Shown: positions 1 to 7,764 of the stretch, in pieces
Layout: every line of letters starts with the position of its first letter
Numbering within the stretch: position 1 is the first letter of the stretch
Assembly: GCA_045654885.1 (NCBI GenBank)
Contig: JAZOOF010000041.1
Coordinates: 1 to 62,604 of the forward strand
DNA length: 62,604 nucleotides
From: HGM04593 sp045654885
GTDB lineage: Bacteria; Bacteroidota; Bacteroidia; Bacteroidales; Bacteroidaceae
Direction of reading: 5' to 3'
Notes under the pieces: generated by a model
Database searches by the model: none
What the model saw: only the letters and a program-made list of their open reading frames with translations
Told to the model about the DNA's origin: nothing
Position numbers and translations under genes: made by a program

Positions 1-438
1 CCAATATACAGTCTTGCCAATACCAAGGATGTTGCCATATACCTTGAGTGTCTTTGCATCCTTGAACTCGATGTCTACACTGTAGATTTTGCCGCTTCCC
101 GGGTCGTAGATTTTAGTGTCGGTCCACTCCTTGTCTTTGGCGTCGTACTTGAGTCCCTTTACAAGGATTACCTTGTCGAGGTCAACGTTGCGCAGGCTCT
201 TGTCGGGGTTCTTAACGTCCTTGCGCTTGTTGCCGTTGGCATCCAACGCTTTCTCCACCCAGTAGACCTGTGCGGTGTATGTGCCGTCCTCGGCCTTGGT
301 AATCTTGATTTTGCTCTTGCCGCCATCCTTGATGCTAAGATAGTTGCCAAGAATGTTGTCACCCTTTGAATTCAGGTCCTGTGCGTTCGATGCAAATGCC
401 ATCAACGAGCAGATGATTGTGAAAAGAATCTTTTTCAT
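1..438 (-). CDS. DUF2147 domain exported protein (partial, 3' end off window)
   Basis: The reading frame opens with ATG at 438 and is still open at base 1, so the last few residues are missing. The 146 visible codons begin with a signal peptide (MKKILFTIICSLMAFASNAQ) that predicts export. The rest has the typical DUF2147 pattern: a 'KSKIKITKAEDGTYTAQVYW' start, a 'DVKNPDKSLRN' core, 'IYDPGSGKIYSVDIEF' and a 'LKVYGNILGIGKTVYW' end. DUF2147 proteins are small periplasmic proteins of about 140-150 residues with no settled function, so this copy is probably nearly complete. No neighbour is visible downstream. Family assignment is fairly sure; role unknown. Confidence 0.8.
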   Translation of the reverse strand, partial: MKKILFTIICSLMAFASNAQDLNSKGDNILGNYLSIKDGGKSKIKITKAEDGTYTAQVYWVEKALDANGNKRKDVKNPDKSLRNVDLDKVILVKGLKYDAKDKEWTDTKIYDPGSGKIYSVDIEFKDAKTLKVYGNILGIGKTVYW

Positions 439-628
439 TTTGTACATTTGTATTTGTTAAAACTGTACAAAAATATAATAAATTTTGCACAATTTATTGT
501 TGTTTGTGCAAAATGAGCGTTCTTTGCACATTTTTAAGTTTTGAATGCATCTTTTGAAACCTATTTGGTGATTTTGCTCTGTGGCAAATAAATAACATGC
601 AAAACAATGGATGACGTTGTGTTTTTTT

Positions 629-636
629 TACTTTTG
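629..636 (+). promoter_or_regulatory. Predicted -7 promoter element (TACTTTTG)
   Basis: TACTTTTG fits the Bacteroides -7 consensus TAnnTTTG and lies 27 bases before the start codon at 664. No -33 TTTG stands at the usual distance, so this is a weak prediction. Confidence 0.35.
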
Positions 637-663
637 TAAAAAGTAGAGTTAAAATAGAATGTT

Positions 664-981
664 ATGGAAAATGAACAAAAAAACAAAAGATGGGAAAAAT
701 GCACGGTTAATGGCTGGATAACAGCGTGTGACCCGGGGCGCAATACTACATCTGGTTACCACCGGACATATAATCGTGAGGAAGTCAGGAATGGGATGAA
801 CCTATGTTACTATGAGGATAATTTGCCATCTGTAGTAGTGAAGGAGATTGCTGATGACTATATTGTGGTGCATGTTGATGGTGCTAAGCGGACAATTTAT
901 ACAGGTGGGCGCTATTCGTCTAATAAGAAAGGACTCAATTATGCATACTCCGAGGTAGATGTATACCTTAATGCAGATTAA
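664..981 (+). CDS. Hypothetical protein, 105 aa
   Basis: I do not recognise this protein. It starts with ATG at 664 and has no signal peptide or membrane segment, so it should be cytoplasmic. The N-terminal 20 residues are charged (MENEQKNKRWEKC). The remainder alternates short hydrophobic and polar stretches (SVVVKEIADDYIVVHVDG, then YTGGRYSSNKKGLNYAYSEVDVYL), which suggests a small beta-rich fold. It stands alone between two minus-strand genes, has a plausible -7 element just upstream and a strong hairpin directly after its stop codon, so it looks like a monocistronic real gene. Confidence 0.65.
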   Translation: MENEQKNKRWEKCTVNGWITACDPGRNTTSGYHRTYNREEVRNGMNLCYYEDNLPSVVVKEIADDYIVVHVDGAKRTIYTGGRYSSNKKGLNYAYSEVDVYLNAD

Positions 982-982
982 A

Positions 983-1014
983 AACAAATCCGTATGGTCA
1001 CATACGGATTTGTT
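983..1014. terminator. Bidirectional intrinsic terminator
   Basis: A perfect 14-base inverted repeat (983-996 with 1001-1014, loop 997-1000) starts immediately after the stop of the 664-981 gene. It is flanked by A-rich sequence on the left and T-rich on the right, so it can end transcription of both this gene and the convergent gene that stops at 1019. Confidence 0.85.
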
Positions 1015-1018
1015 TTTA

Positions 1019-2323
1019 TTACTTGCTCTTTTCGTTTTCTACAATCATCAGGTTGACGGCAGCCTGCTCGTCGCCCATCTCTGCGGCCTTGGCAAAGGCT
1101 TTTTCTGCAGCGTGGCGGTGATGGCGGCGGTACTCTATAACACCCCACAGGTTCATTGCGCGCGGGTCGTCTTTGTATGGCGCAAGTTCCTTCAGCAGTG
1201 CTGCATAGTCGGGGTTGGGGTTGTCGGTAAGTTCGTCAATGATGCCGTTCAGCACAAGGGTTGTGCCGTCATTGATATTGTTGTAGTATATTCCTGCGCA
1301 GCAGGCTATGCGGTGTGCCGGGAAGAAACGTGCCTGCAGGGTCTCGTACAGTTTGCCGTCATTGTATTGTTTCAGCATCTTTTCGCGTGCAGCTTCGTTA
1401 CTCTCTTTTTTAAGCTGTGCTACAAACTGCTCGGCGCCGGGCGTGCCTGTCTCAACAATGTCGCTGTAGATGATGTTCCAGTTGCGGCCGCCACCTGCAA
1501 CCTCAAAGATGGAGTCGGGGAGGGTGTGATGCCTCCTTATGTGGTCGCGCAGTGCTATTGCGCGGTTGAGGCCGCGCCCTGTGGCTTTGTCCTCGTACCC
1601 TTCGGGCGATGTGTAGCCGGCAAACTGCACCGATTCGAGTGTGGTGGTACTGTCGCTAAGAATTTCGCCAATTATGTTCACAATCTCGTCAATGGACTGG
1701 GCATTGTTCAGGTACTGCGGGTCGAGCTTGCTGCTGTTGCTGGTGTAGCGTACCACGCTTGGGGTAATGTCCATTTCGGACGCGTTGCCGTTTGTGAGCG
1801 GTGTGTAGTACTTTATGCTCTTTACATGGGGGTGCTCGGCTGCAATGTGGTCGGCAATACTCTTGTTGGGGGCAACCCTGTGGCAACTCATAGGTGGGCA
1901 GTCGGGAAGGTAGACAGTGAAGGTGTCACTGGTGAACTGTGTCCCGTTGCGGTCACTGTACTCGCAGTATGTAACTCCATACATGGTGTCGCTCACCTCA
2001 TTTTCGGGTAGGGTAAGCGTGACGCTGCTTGGTCCATGCTGCTGCAGTGTGGGCTGTGTGTTGTGCCTCTTTACGTATCTCTTTGCATAGCGTTTGCCCT
2101 GTATGTGCCTCTCGGCTGTGCTTATACAAGTGTCGGGGGTGCATAGATGGGTGACGATGAGCATTCCCTCGCCGGGCATGGGCTTTGGGATGTCATAATC
2201 GAAGGTGAAATACCAACTGCTGTCGTTGTGTACTGCAACGTAATCTTCGGGTGCGAACTGGGCAATTGCTGTGCCTGTGGTGGCAAGGAGCAGCAGTGCA
2301 ATGACGGATAGTCTCTGTTTCAT
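1019..2323 (-). CDS. Exported OmpA-like domain protein with C-terminal TPR-like tail
   Basis: The chosen ATG at 2323 gives a clean signal peptide (MKQRLSVIALLLLATTGTAIAQ); an upstream in-frame extension adds 16 residues without a signal. The mature N-terminal part (about residues 22-190) is rich in Thr/Ser and Cys and unrecognised. Around residues 205-285 there is an OmpA-like peptidoglycan-binding pattern, with 'ESVQFAGYTSPEGYED' followed by 'LNRAIALRDHIRR'. This arrangement is seen in Bacteroidales DUF3868/OmpA-type proteins linked to fimbriae or the cell wall. The last 70 residues look like helical repeats (NLWGVIEYRRHHRHAAEKAF). Likely periplasmic or outer-membrane associated. The link to DUF3868 is an inference. 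Confidence 0.6.
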   Translation of the reverse strand: MKQRLSVIALLLLATTGTAIAQFAPEDYVAVHNDSSWYFTFDYDIPKPMPGEGMLIVTHLCTPDTCISTAERHIQGKRYAKRYVKRHNTQPTLQQHGPSSVTLTLPENEVSDTMYGVTYCEYSDRNGTQFTSDTFTVYLPDCPPMSCHRVAPNKSIADHIAAEHPHVKSIKYYTPLTNGNASEMDITPSVVRYTSNSSKLDPQYLNNAQSIDEIVNIIGEILSDSTTTLESVQFAGYTSPEGYEDKATGRGLNRAIALRDHIRRHHTLPDSIFEVAGGGRNWNIIYSDIVETGTPGAEQFVAQLKKESNEAAREKMLKQYNDGKLYETLQARFFPAHRIACCAGIYYNNINDGTTLVLNGIIDELTDNPNPDYAALLKELAPYKDDPRAMNLWGVIEYRRHHRHAAEKAFAKAAEMGDEQAAVNLMIVENEKSK

Positions 2324-2382
2324 AATGAATGTTCTATTGGTTGACAATAATGCTTTTTCATTATAAAACATTCAACCTGCTT

Positions 2383-3114
2383 TTATGGTTCTTGGCGGCA
2401 GATGTCGGCTATTGTATCGGGCAGTTGTGTTATGTCGTCAATTATGGCGGTGGGGGCATGGCCGTCAATGATGGGTTCCTCCTCCCAGCATATGTTCTTT
2501 AGCCACACGGTCCTGCACCCGAGCGTCGATGCCGGGTGTATATCCTTGCGGTAGGAGTCGCCAATGACGATAATCTCCTTGGCGGGCAGCTGCAGTGCCT
2601 CTACACCCAGTGCAAAGAGTGCGGGGGCGGGCTTGCGCAGGCCTACGACCGATGACTCAACGATGCTTTTGAAATATCTCTCCAAGCCGAACTCCTTTAG
2701 CACTACAGGCATGTTGCCATAGAAATTTGTCACAAGCACCATGGGGAATCTCTTGGACAAATCCTCGACGATGGCACGGCTGGTGGAGAGCGTCTCCTTT
2801 ACCTTGTTATAACATCCGTCGGCAATCTGTTCGGCAGTCTCCGGGGTGAACTGCTGTGACCCTGTCTCAGTCCTCAGGTACTCGAACTGTATGGCAATCT
2901 TTTTCCTGAGCAGGGTGTGGAAGGTGTCCTCAGGTGTAATGATGGGTGCTTTTGCCAGTGCGCGCTCGCCGTGTACGTAGGCATTGCGGTACAGTTCGCG
3001 CTTTATCTCAATGCCTGCTGCTCTGTATTGCGATGCAATAACCTCCCCCCAATGGATGCCGTTGGTGTCGATGGTGCCGCCGTAATCGAAAATTATGCCG
3101 TTAATTGTACTCAT
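2383..3114 (-). CDS. HAD-superfamily hydrolase, variant motif I
   Basis: A 243-residue cytoplasmic HAD hydrolase starting at ATG 3114 (a TTG start four codons upstream is possible). Motif I is 'FDYGGTIDT', motif II 'LVTNF', motif III the Lys of 'GLRKPAPALF' and motif IV 'VIGDSYRKD'. The nucleophile Asp is present, but the second Asp of the usual DxD is Gly; that residue is the general acid/base in phosphatases. Its start overlaps the end of the CDP-alcohol phosphatidyltransferase gene by 14 bases, so it is the last gene of the operon. By context it may remove a phosphate from the product of that enzyme. Which bond it cuts is uncertain because of the altered motif. Confidence 0.8.
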   Translation of the reverse strand: MSTINGIIFDYGGTIDTNGIHWGEVIASQYRAAGIEIKRELYRNAYVHGERALAKAPIITPEDTFHTLLRKKIAIQFEYLRTETGSQQFTPETAEQIADGCYNKVKETLSTSRAIVEDLSKRFPMVLVTNFYGNMPVVLKEFGLERYFKSIVESSVVGLRKPAPALFALGVEALQLPAKEIIVIGDSYRKDIHPASTLGCRTVWLKNICWEEEPIIDGHAPTAIIDDITQLPDTIADICRQEP

Positions 3115-4054
3115 ATCCGCTCTCAATCTTTCGGGTTAATGTACTGCATAGCTTCTCGTGGCGGTACCTTGTGTAGACAAAGAGTACCATGAGTATCACA
3201 AGTTCAAAGAAGAGGTAGAACCACATCTGCCCAATGAGTGTGACGACAAACAGCGTTATGGCTCGTGTGTTGAAGGTCAGTATGTTGGCATACTTCATTA
3301 GTGGCAGGCTGCCGGCGCGGAACTCGCGGCGGAGTTCTTCGGGGATGGCTGTGCCGTATCTCTCATTTACCAGTTTGATGAACCTTTGGAATTTTGGGGT
3401 CATGCGCTCCTGATTATCGACATAGGCAATATATGCGTTGAGGAATATCTTCCAAAAGAAATTGCCCTTCCATGGTGTCTCCCTGTACTCTTTGCGCACG
3501 GTGTTCGAGTTGTGGAACTCGTGCCCGTTCTTCTCGTTTATAAAGTAGAGATGGATGTTGCGGTAGTAGTCGGCAAGCTGGCATTGCGAGCCATGTACCC
3601 AAAAGCCGCTGAACGATGCCATTATCCAAATGATTACGCCCCAATTATATTCGGGCAGGAACGGTATGGGTTGGAAATTCTCGCGCACGGCAATGGCAAA
3701 GTATATGCAGAAGAACCAGCAGTCGCCGGCAAAGCCGTCGAGTATGCGCCCCCAGCGGGTCTTTTGGCCTGTTATGCGCGCAAGCTGCCCGTCGGTGCTG
3801 TCATAGAGGTTTGCCCAAACGAGCAGCAATATGCCCAGAATGCTCCATTGTATGCTCTCGTGTGCAAAGCATATTCCGGCTCCCATGCCAAGGAATATAG
3901 ATATTATTGTTATGACGTTGGGGTGTATGCCAAGTTTGCGGAAAAACAGCGCACAACGGAATCCTAATGGGCGGTAGAACCACATGTCGAGGCGTTCCTC
4001 GGTGTCTATTGACTTTATGGATGCCTGATACATCCTTCTCTCTTCTGCATTCAT
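3101..4054 (-). CDS. CDP-alcohol phosphatidyltransferase family protein
   Basis: A 317-residue integral membrane enzyme of the CDP-alcohol phosphatidyltransferase class, which joins an alcohol to a CDP-activated partner and releases CMP. The signature runs from residue 85 to 111: DSTDGQLAR, eight residues, G102, D106 and D111. The last spacing is D-x4-D, whereas the family pattern is D-x3-D. Hydrophobic segments lie near residues 48-66, 70-83, 115-130 and 265-300. It is longer than simple family members (about 200), with a soluble N-terminus and a middle soluble loop. ATGA overlap with the ATP-grasp gene upstream shows translational coupling. The acceptor and donor are unknown; a phospholipid or phosphodiester product is inferred. 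Confidence 0.85.
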   Translation of the reverse strand: MNAEERRMYQASIKSIDTEERLDMWFYRPLGFRCALFFRKLGIHPNVITIISIFLGMGAGICFAHESIQWSILGILLLVWANLYDSTDGQLARITGQKTRWGRILDGFAGDCWFFCIYFAIAVRENFQPIPFLPEYNWGVIIWIMASFSGFWVHGSQCQLADYYRNIHLYFINEKNGHEFHNSNTVRKEYRETPWKGNFFWKIFLNAYIAYVDNQERMTPKFQRFIKLVNERYGTAIPEELRREFRAGSLPLMKYANILTFNTRAITLFVVTLIGQMWFYLFFELVILMVLFVYTRYRHEKLCSTLTRKIESGYEYN

Positions 4055-4872
4055 TCTGTCTGTTCTGTTTTGCTTATTATCAATTGTGCTATTTCGGCGG
4101 CAGCCGCTTCGCGCACGGCGGTGAAGCTTGGGAAATCGTTTATGTCGATTATGAATATCTCTCCTTGCGGGGTTATAATGGCATCGCCGCCGTATATTTC
4201 GAGACCTATGGCACGTGCTGCTCTATGTGCAATATCCTTCAATGCGGCAGCGTCGAAAGTATAGTGCTTTGGGGCGCCGTTTATCTTCTCGTGCCCGAAC
4301 TTGCCGCTGCCGGGGTAGCTGTAATGGAAAAGCCTGTCGGCAATGCCATAGAATTTTACAATGTCGCCGGTGCAGTGCTGCATACGGATGAACTCCTTTA
4401 TGCCGCGCTGTGCCATCTGCTCAATGGCGCGTGTTGCCTCATTGCTGTTCTGTGCATAGCAGATGTCATCCTTGTGGTTGCTCCAGCCATTAGCTTTCTT
4501 TATCCAGCAGGGATAGCACTCGCTTGTCAGTCCGGCAGCGCCGTTGATTATGCTGTATGCCGGCTGTGGAATACCGTTGCGGCGCAATATCTCCATAAAC
4601 TGCTTACGTGAGCAGTTCTCCACTGCAGTCGTAGGGTTTATTACAATAACACCCTGCTGCTCGGCTCTTTTCAGCCGCTCAATGGTTGCTGCGGTGCGCG
4701 ACATTGAGCACACCAGCTGTGTGCCGCAAGGGATTTCCTCCTCGCCAATGGCTACAACATCTGCTCCATGCTCTGTGAGCAGGGCGGTGACACGTTCCAG
4801 AATGGCTGCGTCATTTGCTGCCATGTTGGGCGAGTCGGCGGTGTTGCGTGCAATGGTTGCTATCTTTGTCAT
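4051..4872 (-). CDS. ATP-grasp domain protein
   Basis: A 273-residue soluble protein with an ATP-grasp layout: an N-terminal nucleotide-like fold (residues 1-90), a lysine-bearing strand 'CWIKKANGW', a 'IKEFIRMQHCTGDIVKFYGI' strand and a metal-binding end 'GEIFIIDINDFPSF' near residue 245. The D-x-N in that last motif is the typical magnesium site. ATP-grasp enzymes include RimK-type ligases and inositol-phosphate (ITPK-type) kinases; the 'IDINDFP' motif resembles the latter. It overlaps its neighbours by 4 bases on each side. In context it could phosphorylate the alcohol that the nucleotidyltransferase then activates, or ligate an amino acid. Family sure, substrate unknown. Confidence 0.75.
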   Translation of the reverse strand: MTKIATIARNTADSPNMAANDAAILERVTALLTEHGADVVAIGEEEIPCGTQLVCSMSRTAATIERLKRAEQQGVIVINPTTAVENCSRKQFMEILRRNGIPQPAYSIINGAAGLTSECYPCWIKKANGWSNHKDDICYAQNSNEATRAIEQMAQRGIKEFIRMQHCTGDIVKFYGIADRLFHYSYPGSGKFGHEKINGAPKHYTFDAAALKDIAHRAARAIGLEIYGGDAIITPQGEIFIIDINDFPSFTAVREAAAAEIAQLIISKTEQTE

Positions 4873-5564
4873 CCGGTAATGAACTCTTCGGCCTTGGCAA
4901 TGTCCTCGGCATGGTCAATGTCTATTATCTTGCTGAAAGGGTATGCTTTCAGCTTCAATCCTCCTGCAACAAGTCTGCGCTGGAAGTTGCGCATGCGGTG
5001 TATGCCGTCGGCCATGCATTGGTCGAGGATGTCGAGCGCCTTGTCGTCCAGGCCGTATATGCCGCCCGAAATGTATCTGGATTCAGCAGTGGGGCTGTCG
5101 GCAAAGGCTGTTATCTCCAGCCGGCTGTCGGTCTCCACATATAGCGGTTTCTCGTCATCAATAAAGTCGGTTACGGCCATCATGCCGTCGTGTGTGCTTG
5201 CCCCGAATGTCTTTATGTAGTCTGTGAACTCCTTCTCCTTGAAGATGGTGTCGACTGTTGTGAGGCAGAACTTGCCGCCGCGCAACAGATGGCTCAGCGC
5301 GTGAAGGCTGTGCATTGAACTTGGCGTGTCCTTCACGACAATCTCAATTGGGTATCTCTTCTGCAGCTCGTGCAGTTTCGCCAATGTGGCGGGTTGTTGA
5401 TTGTTTATTATTATGCTTATGCTTTCTGCCCCTTGTGATGCAAAAAGCATTACAAGGCGTTCTATGATGGGAATGCCTTGTAACGCAATTAGTGGTTTCG
5501 GGGATTTTACCCCCTCCTGTGCCAGCCTTGAGCCTTCGCCGGCAGCTATTATTGCAAACTTCAT
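4869..5564 (-). CDS. Sugar/alcohol-phosphate nucleotidyltransferase
   Basis: A 231-residue protein of the nucleotidyltransferase (GT-A-like) fold. The N-terminus carries 'IIAAGEGSRL' followed by 'KSPKPLIALQGIPIIERL', the standard nucleotide-binding loop and lysine. The 'LTTVDTIF' stretch near residue 110 provides the metal-binding Asp. Such enzymes transfer a nucleotide (CTP, UTP or GTP) to a sugar or polyol phosphate. Followed without a gap by ATP-grasp, CDP-alcohol transferase and HAD genes, a cytidylyltransferase role that makes a CDP-alcohol is a reasonable inference. The MobA-like branch (molybdenum cofactor) is less likely because no molybdopterin genes are nearby. Confidence 0.8.
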   Translation of the reverse strand: MKFAIIAAGEGSRLAQEGVKSPKPLIALQGIPIIERLVMLFASQGAESISIIINNQQPATLAKLHELQKRYPIEIVVKDTPSSMHSLHALSHLLRGGKFCLTTVDTIFKEKEFTDYIKTFGASTHDGMMAVTDFIDDEKPLYVETDSRLEITAFADSPTAESRYISGGIYGLDDKALDILDQCMADGIHRMRNFQRRLVAGGLKLKAYPFSKIIDIDHAEDIAKAEEFITG

Positions 5565-5591
5565 TCGAGAAGTTGTTTTCTTTATGTGTTA

Positions 5592-6689
5592 TTAATCGTT
5601 GTCGGCCTGTTGCAGGTTCAGGCGGTTGCTGTCGTCGCGCTTCTCGAAATAGAGCTTACGTAGCGGGTTGCGGCGTGCCTCGGCGTAGAACTTGCGGTTG
5701 CGCATTATGTCAATGGCTGCATATATTGCCTGGCGGAATGAGTTCTCGTCGGCAACTCCCTGCCCGGCAATGTCATATGCAACACCGTGAGCCGGTGAGG
5801 TGCGTATGATTGATAGGCCTGCGGTGAAGTTTATGCCGTTGTTCATTGCAAGCGCCTTTAGTGGGGCTAGACCCTGGTCGTGGTACATTGCAAGTATGGC
5901 ATCGAACTGCTCATACTTGCCGCTGCCCATGAAACCATCTACAGCAAAAGGACCGTAGCAGAAGATACCGCCGTCGTTCATCTTTCTTATGGTTGGGGTA
6001 ATTACCTCAATCTCCTCCTTGCCAAGCAGGCCGTTGTCGCCTGCATGCGGGTTGAGTGAGAGCACTGCAATTTTTGGAGCGTCAATGTTGAAATCCCTTT
6101 TCATGCTTTCGTTGAGCAGGGATATTTTCTCTTCGAGCAGTTCGGGGGTGATGGCTGACGGTATGTCGCGCAGTGCAAGGTGTGATGTTGCTACGGCAAC
6201 GCGGAGGTCGCCGCTGCAAAGAATCATAAGTGCCTTGTCGCCCTCGCCGCTGCACTCCTGTAGATACTCGGTGTGTCCCGGGAAATGGAACTGCTCGCTC
6301 TGGATTGCATTCTTGTCAATGGGAGCTGTCACAAGCACGTCAATGTCGCCGTTGCGGTATGCCTCCACAGCCTTTTCAAGGGCCTGGAATGCTGCCTTGC
6401 CGGCCTCGGCACTGCTGCTGCCCAGTTCAATGTGCAGTTCGTCATCGTTGCAGTTTATGATGTTGAGCTTGCCGGCCTGGGCATCGGCAGCCTTTTCAAT
6501 GGCATTGTATGAAATTTCCATCTCCAGGGCTTTGCGGTGATAGGCCGCAGCCTTGGGCGACCCGAATACTATGGGGGTGCATATGTCGAACATCTCGGTA
6601 TTCTCGAATGTCTTGAAGATGATTTCGTAACCGATACCGTTGATGTCGCCTTGTGTTATTCCTACACGTATTTTTCCTCTTTCGCTCAT
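5592..6689 (-). CDS. pdxA: 4-hydroxythreonine-4-phosphate dehydrogenase
   Basis: PdxA oxidises 4-phosphohydroxy-L-threonine with NAD in the DXP-dependent route to pyridoxal phosphate. The 365-residue product shows the family hallmarks: 'GITQGDINGIGYEIIFK' at the N-terminus, 'FPGHTEYLQ' with a metal-binding His, 'LNPHAGDNGLLGKEE', 'MYHDQGLAPLK' and 'RTSPAHGVAYDIAGQG' near the C-terminus. The length is slightly above the usual 330. It lies 44 bases after the DUF4837 gene and 27 bases before the nucleotidyltransferase gene on the same strand, so it is part of the seven-gene operon starting at rlmN. Confidence 0.95.
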   Translation of the reverse strand: MSERGKIRVGITQGDINGIGYEIIFKTFENTEMFDICTPIVFGSPKAAAYHRKALEMEISYNAIEKAADAQAGKLNIINCNDDELHIELGSSSAEAGKAAFQALEKAVEAYRNGDIDVLVTAPIDKNAIQSEQFHFPGHTEYLQECSGEGDKALMILCSGDLRVAVATSHLALRDIPSAITPELLEEKISLLNESMKRDFNIDAPKIAVLSLNPHAGDNGLLGKEEIEVITPTIRKMNDGGIFCYGPFAVDGFMGSGKYEQFDAILAMYHDQGLAPLKALAMNNGINFTAGLSIIRTSPAHGVAYDIAGQGVADENSFRQAIYAAIDIMRNRKFYAEARRNPLRKLYFEKRDDSNRLNLQQADND

Positions 6690-6733
6690 ATTGTAATCAG
6701 AAGCTGTTTAAAATCCTAAAAAATTTGTTCTTC

Positions 6734-7759
6734 TTATTTCTTCTCTTCGGCGGGCTGTGCATTTACGGCTGCAAGGTCCACCGGGAGCTTCAATGTGTGG
6801 AGCGCGGCTTCGAGTTTGCGCATGAATCCGCCTTTCTTCTTGTTGGGGGCATACACGAATGCCTCCACAACAATCATTCTGCCGTTCTCCTCGTCCACGA
6901 TGGAGTGTGAGACGAATGGGCCGCCGCCGAACATGTCGTCGTTTTTCATGTACCACAATCCGCGCGCAACGCTCATGTATTTGCCATTGTATGCAGTGGG
7001 GGTGAGTGTTACACTCCCCTCAACGGTCTGTATGTATGAGTCGGGCTCGCCTCCCTGTATGTTCTCCTTCATCACCGAGTCGCGCATATGTATGAAGCGC
7101 TGCTCTGTGAAGTCCTCGGGCGAGGTGTAGGGGTAGCTGTAGACTGCAAAGCTCTGCATCTCCACCTTGCTGGGGTTGTTGTAGTCCGAGAACCAGAGGA
7201 AATCCTCGCCCAGCTTATAGCCGCTGACGCTTGAGGGTATTTTCATCTCGCAGCCGAACTTCTCTTTGATGAACGCAAGAGCCTGCTTGTTGTGCCTTGC
7301 CTCAAGCTCGGCTATCTGTGTCTCGCGCTCTCTCTCGGTGAAGAAGTCCACGATGACTCTTGCATTGCGGTTCACGTAGTCGCCGAATGATTTCTGGTCG
7401 GGGGCATATATTGCCATTACAATCTGTGGCGATGCATAAAGGTTCTTCTCGAACCTGAACTCGCATTTTGCATGGCTGCTGTCAACGTCAACCAGTATGA
7501 TGTTGCGGTATGCCTGTTCTGTTGTCCCGAACTCGCTGCCGGGGCGACGTGTCACCTTGAACGAGGCCTCTCTTTGTGGCAGGCCGGGGATGGGTGTGGC
7601 AAGCGCCTGCTCAATGGCAATTCCGGCTGTGGAGTCCCACACGTCGTCTTCGCACACGAGCATCAGCTCAAATGGAGCACCCATTGACTTGCGCTTTATC
7701 TCTTCGCCGCACGAAGCAAAAAGCGCTACTGATAATAGTAACAGAAATACTTTTTTCAT
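6734..7759 (-). CDS. DUF4837 family lipoprotein
   Basis: A 341-residue lipoprotein; ATG at 7759 gives the signal 'MKKVFLLLLSVALFASCGEE' with a lipobox Cys at residue 17. The mature protein matches my recollection of DUF4837, a Bacteroidota family of unknown function: 'GAPFELMLVCEDDVWDS', 'KNLYASPQIVMAIYAPDQ', 'GEDFLWFSDYNNP', 'RDSVMKENIQGG' and 'RGLWYMKNDDMFGGGPFV'. It sits between rlmN (5 bases upstream) and pdxA. A TTG codon overlapping the rlmN stop could be an alternative start but would spoil the signal peptide. Envelope location is well supported, role unknown. Confidence 0.85.
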   Translation of the reverse strand: MKKVFLLLLSVALFASCGEEIKRKSMGAPFELMLVCEDDVWDSTAGIAIEQALATPIPGLPQREASFKVTRRPGSEFGTTEQAYRNIILVDVDSSHAKCEFRFEKNLYASPQIVMAIYAPDQKSFGDYVNRNARVIVDFFTERERETQIAELEARHNKQALAFIKEKFGCEMKIPSSVSGYKLGEDFLWFSDYNNPSKVEMQSFAVYSYPYTSPEDFTEQRFIHMRDSVMKENIQGGEPDSYIQTVEGSVTLTPTAYNGKYMSVARGLWYMKNDDMFGGGPFVSHSIVDEENGRMIVVEAFVYAPNKKKGGFMRKLEAALHTLKLPVDLAAVNAQPAEEKK

Positions 7760-7764
7760 ATTTG

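Noticed and set aside
959..2011. A long open frame on the plus strand opposite the OmpA-like gene.
   Set aside because: It is the antisense of a well-supported minus-strand gene with signal peptide and domains; composition (many Cys and Val) is that of a shadow frame.
2383..5564. Reading the cluster as part of molybdopterin or lipid A synthesis.
   Set aside because: No other genes of those pathways are present and the CDP-alcohol transferase is not part of them.
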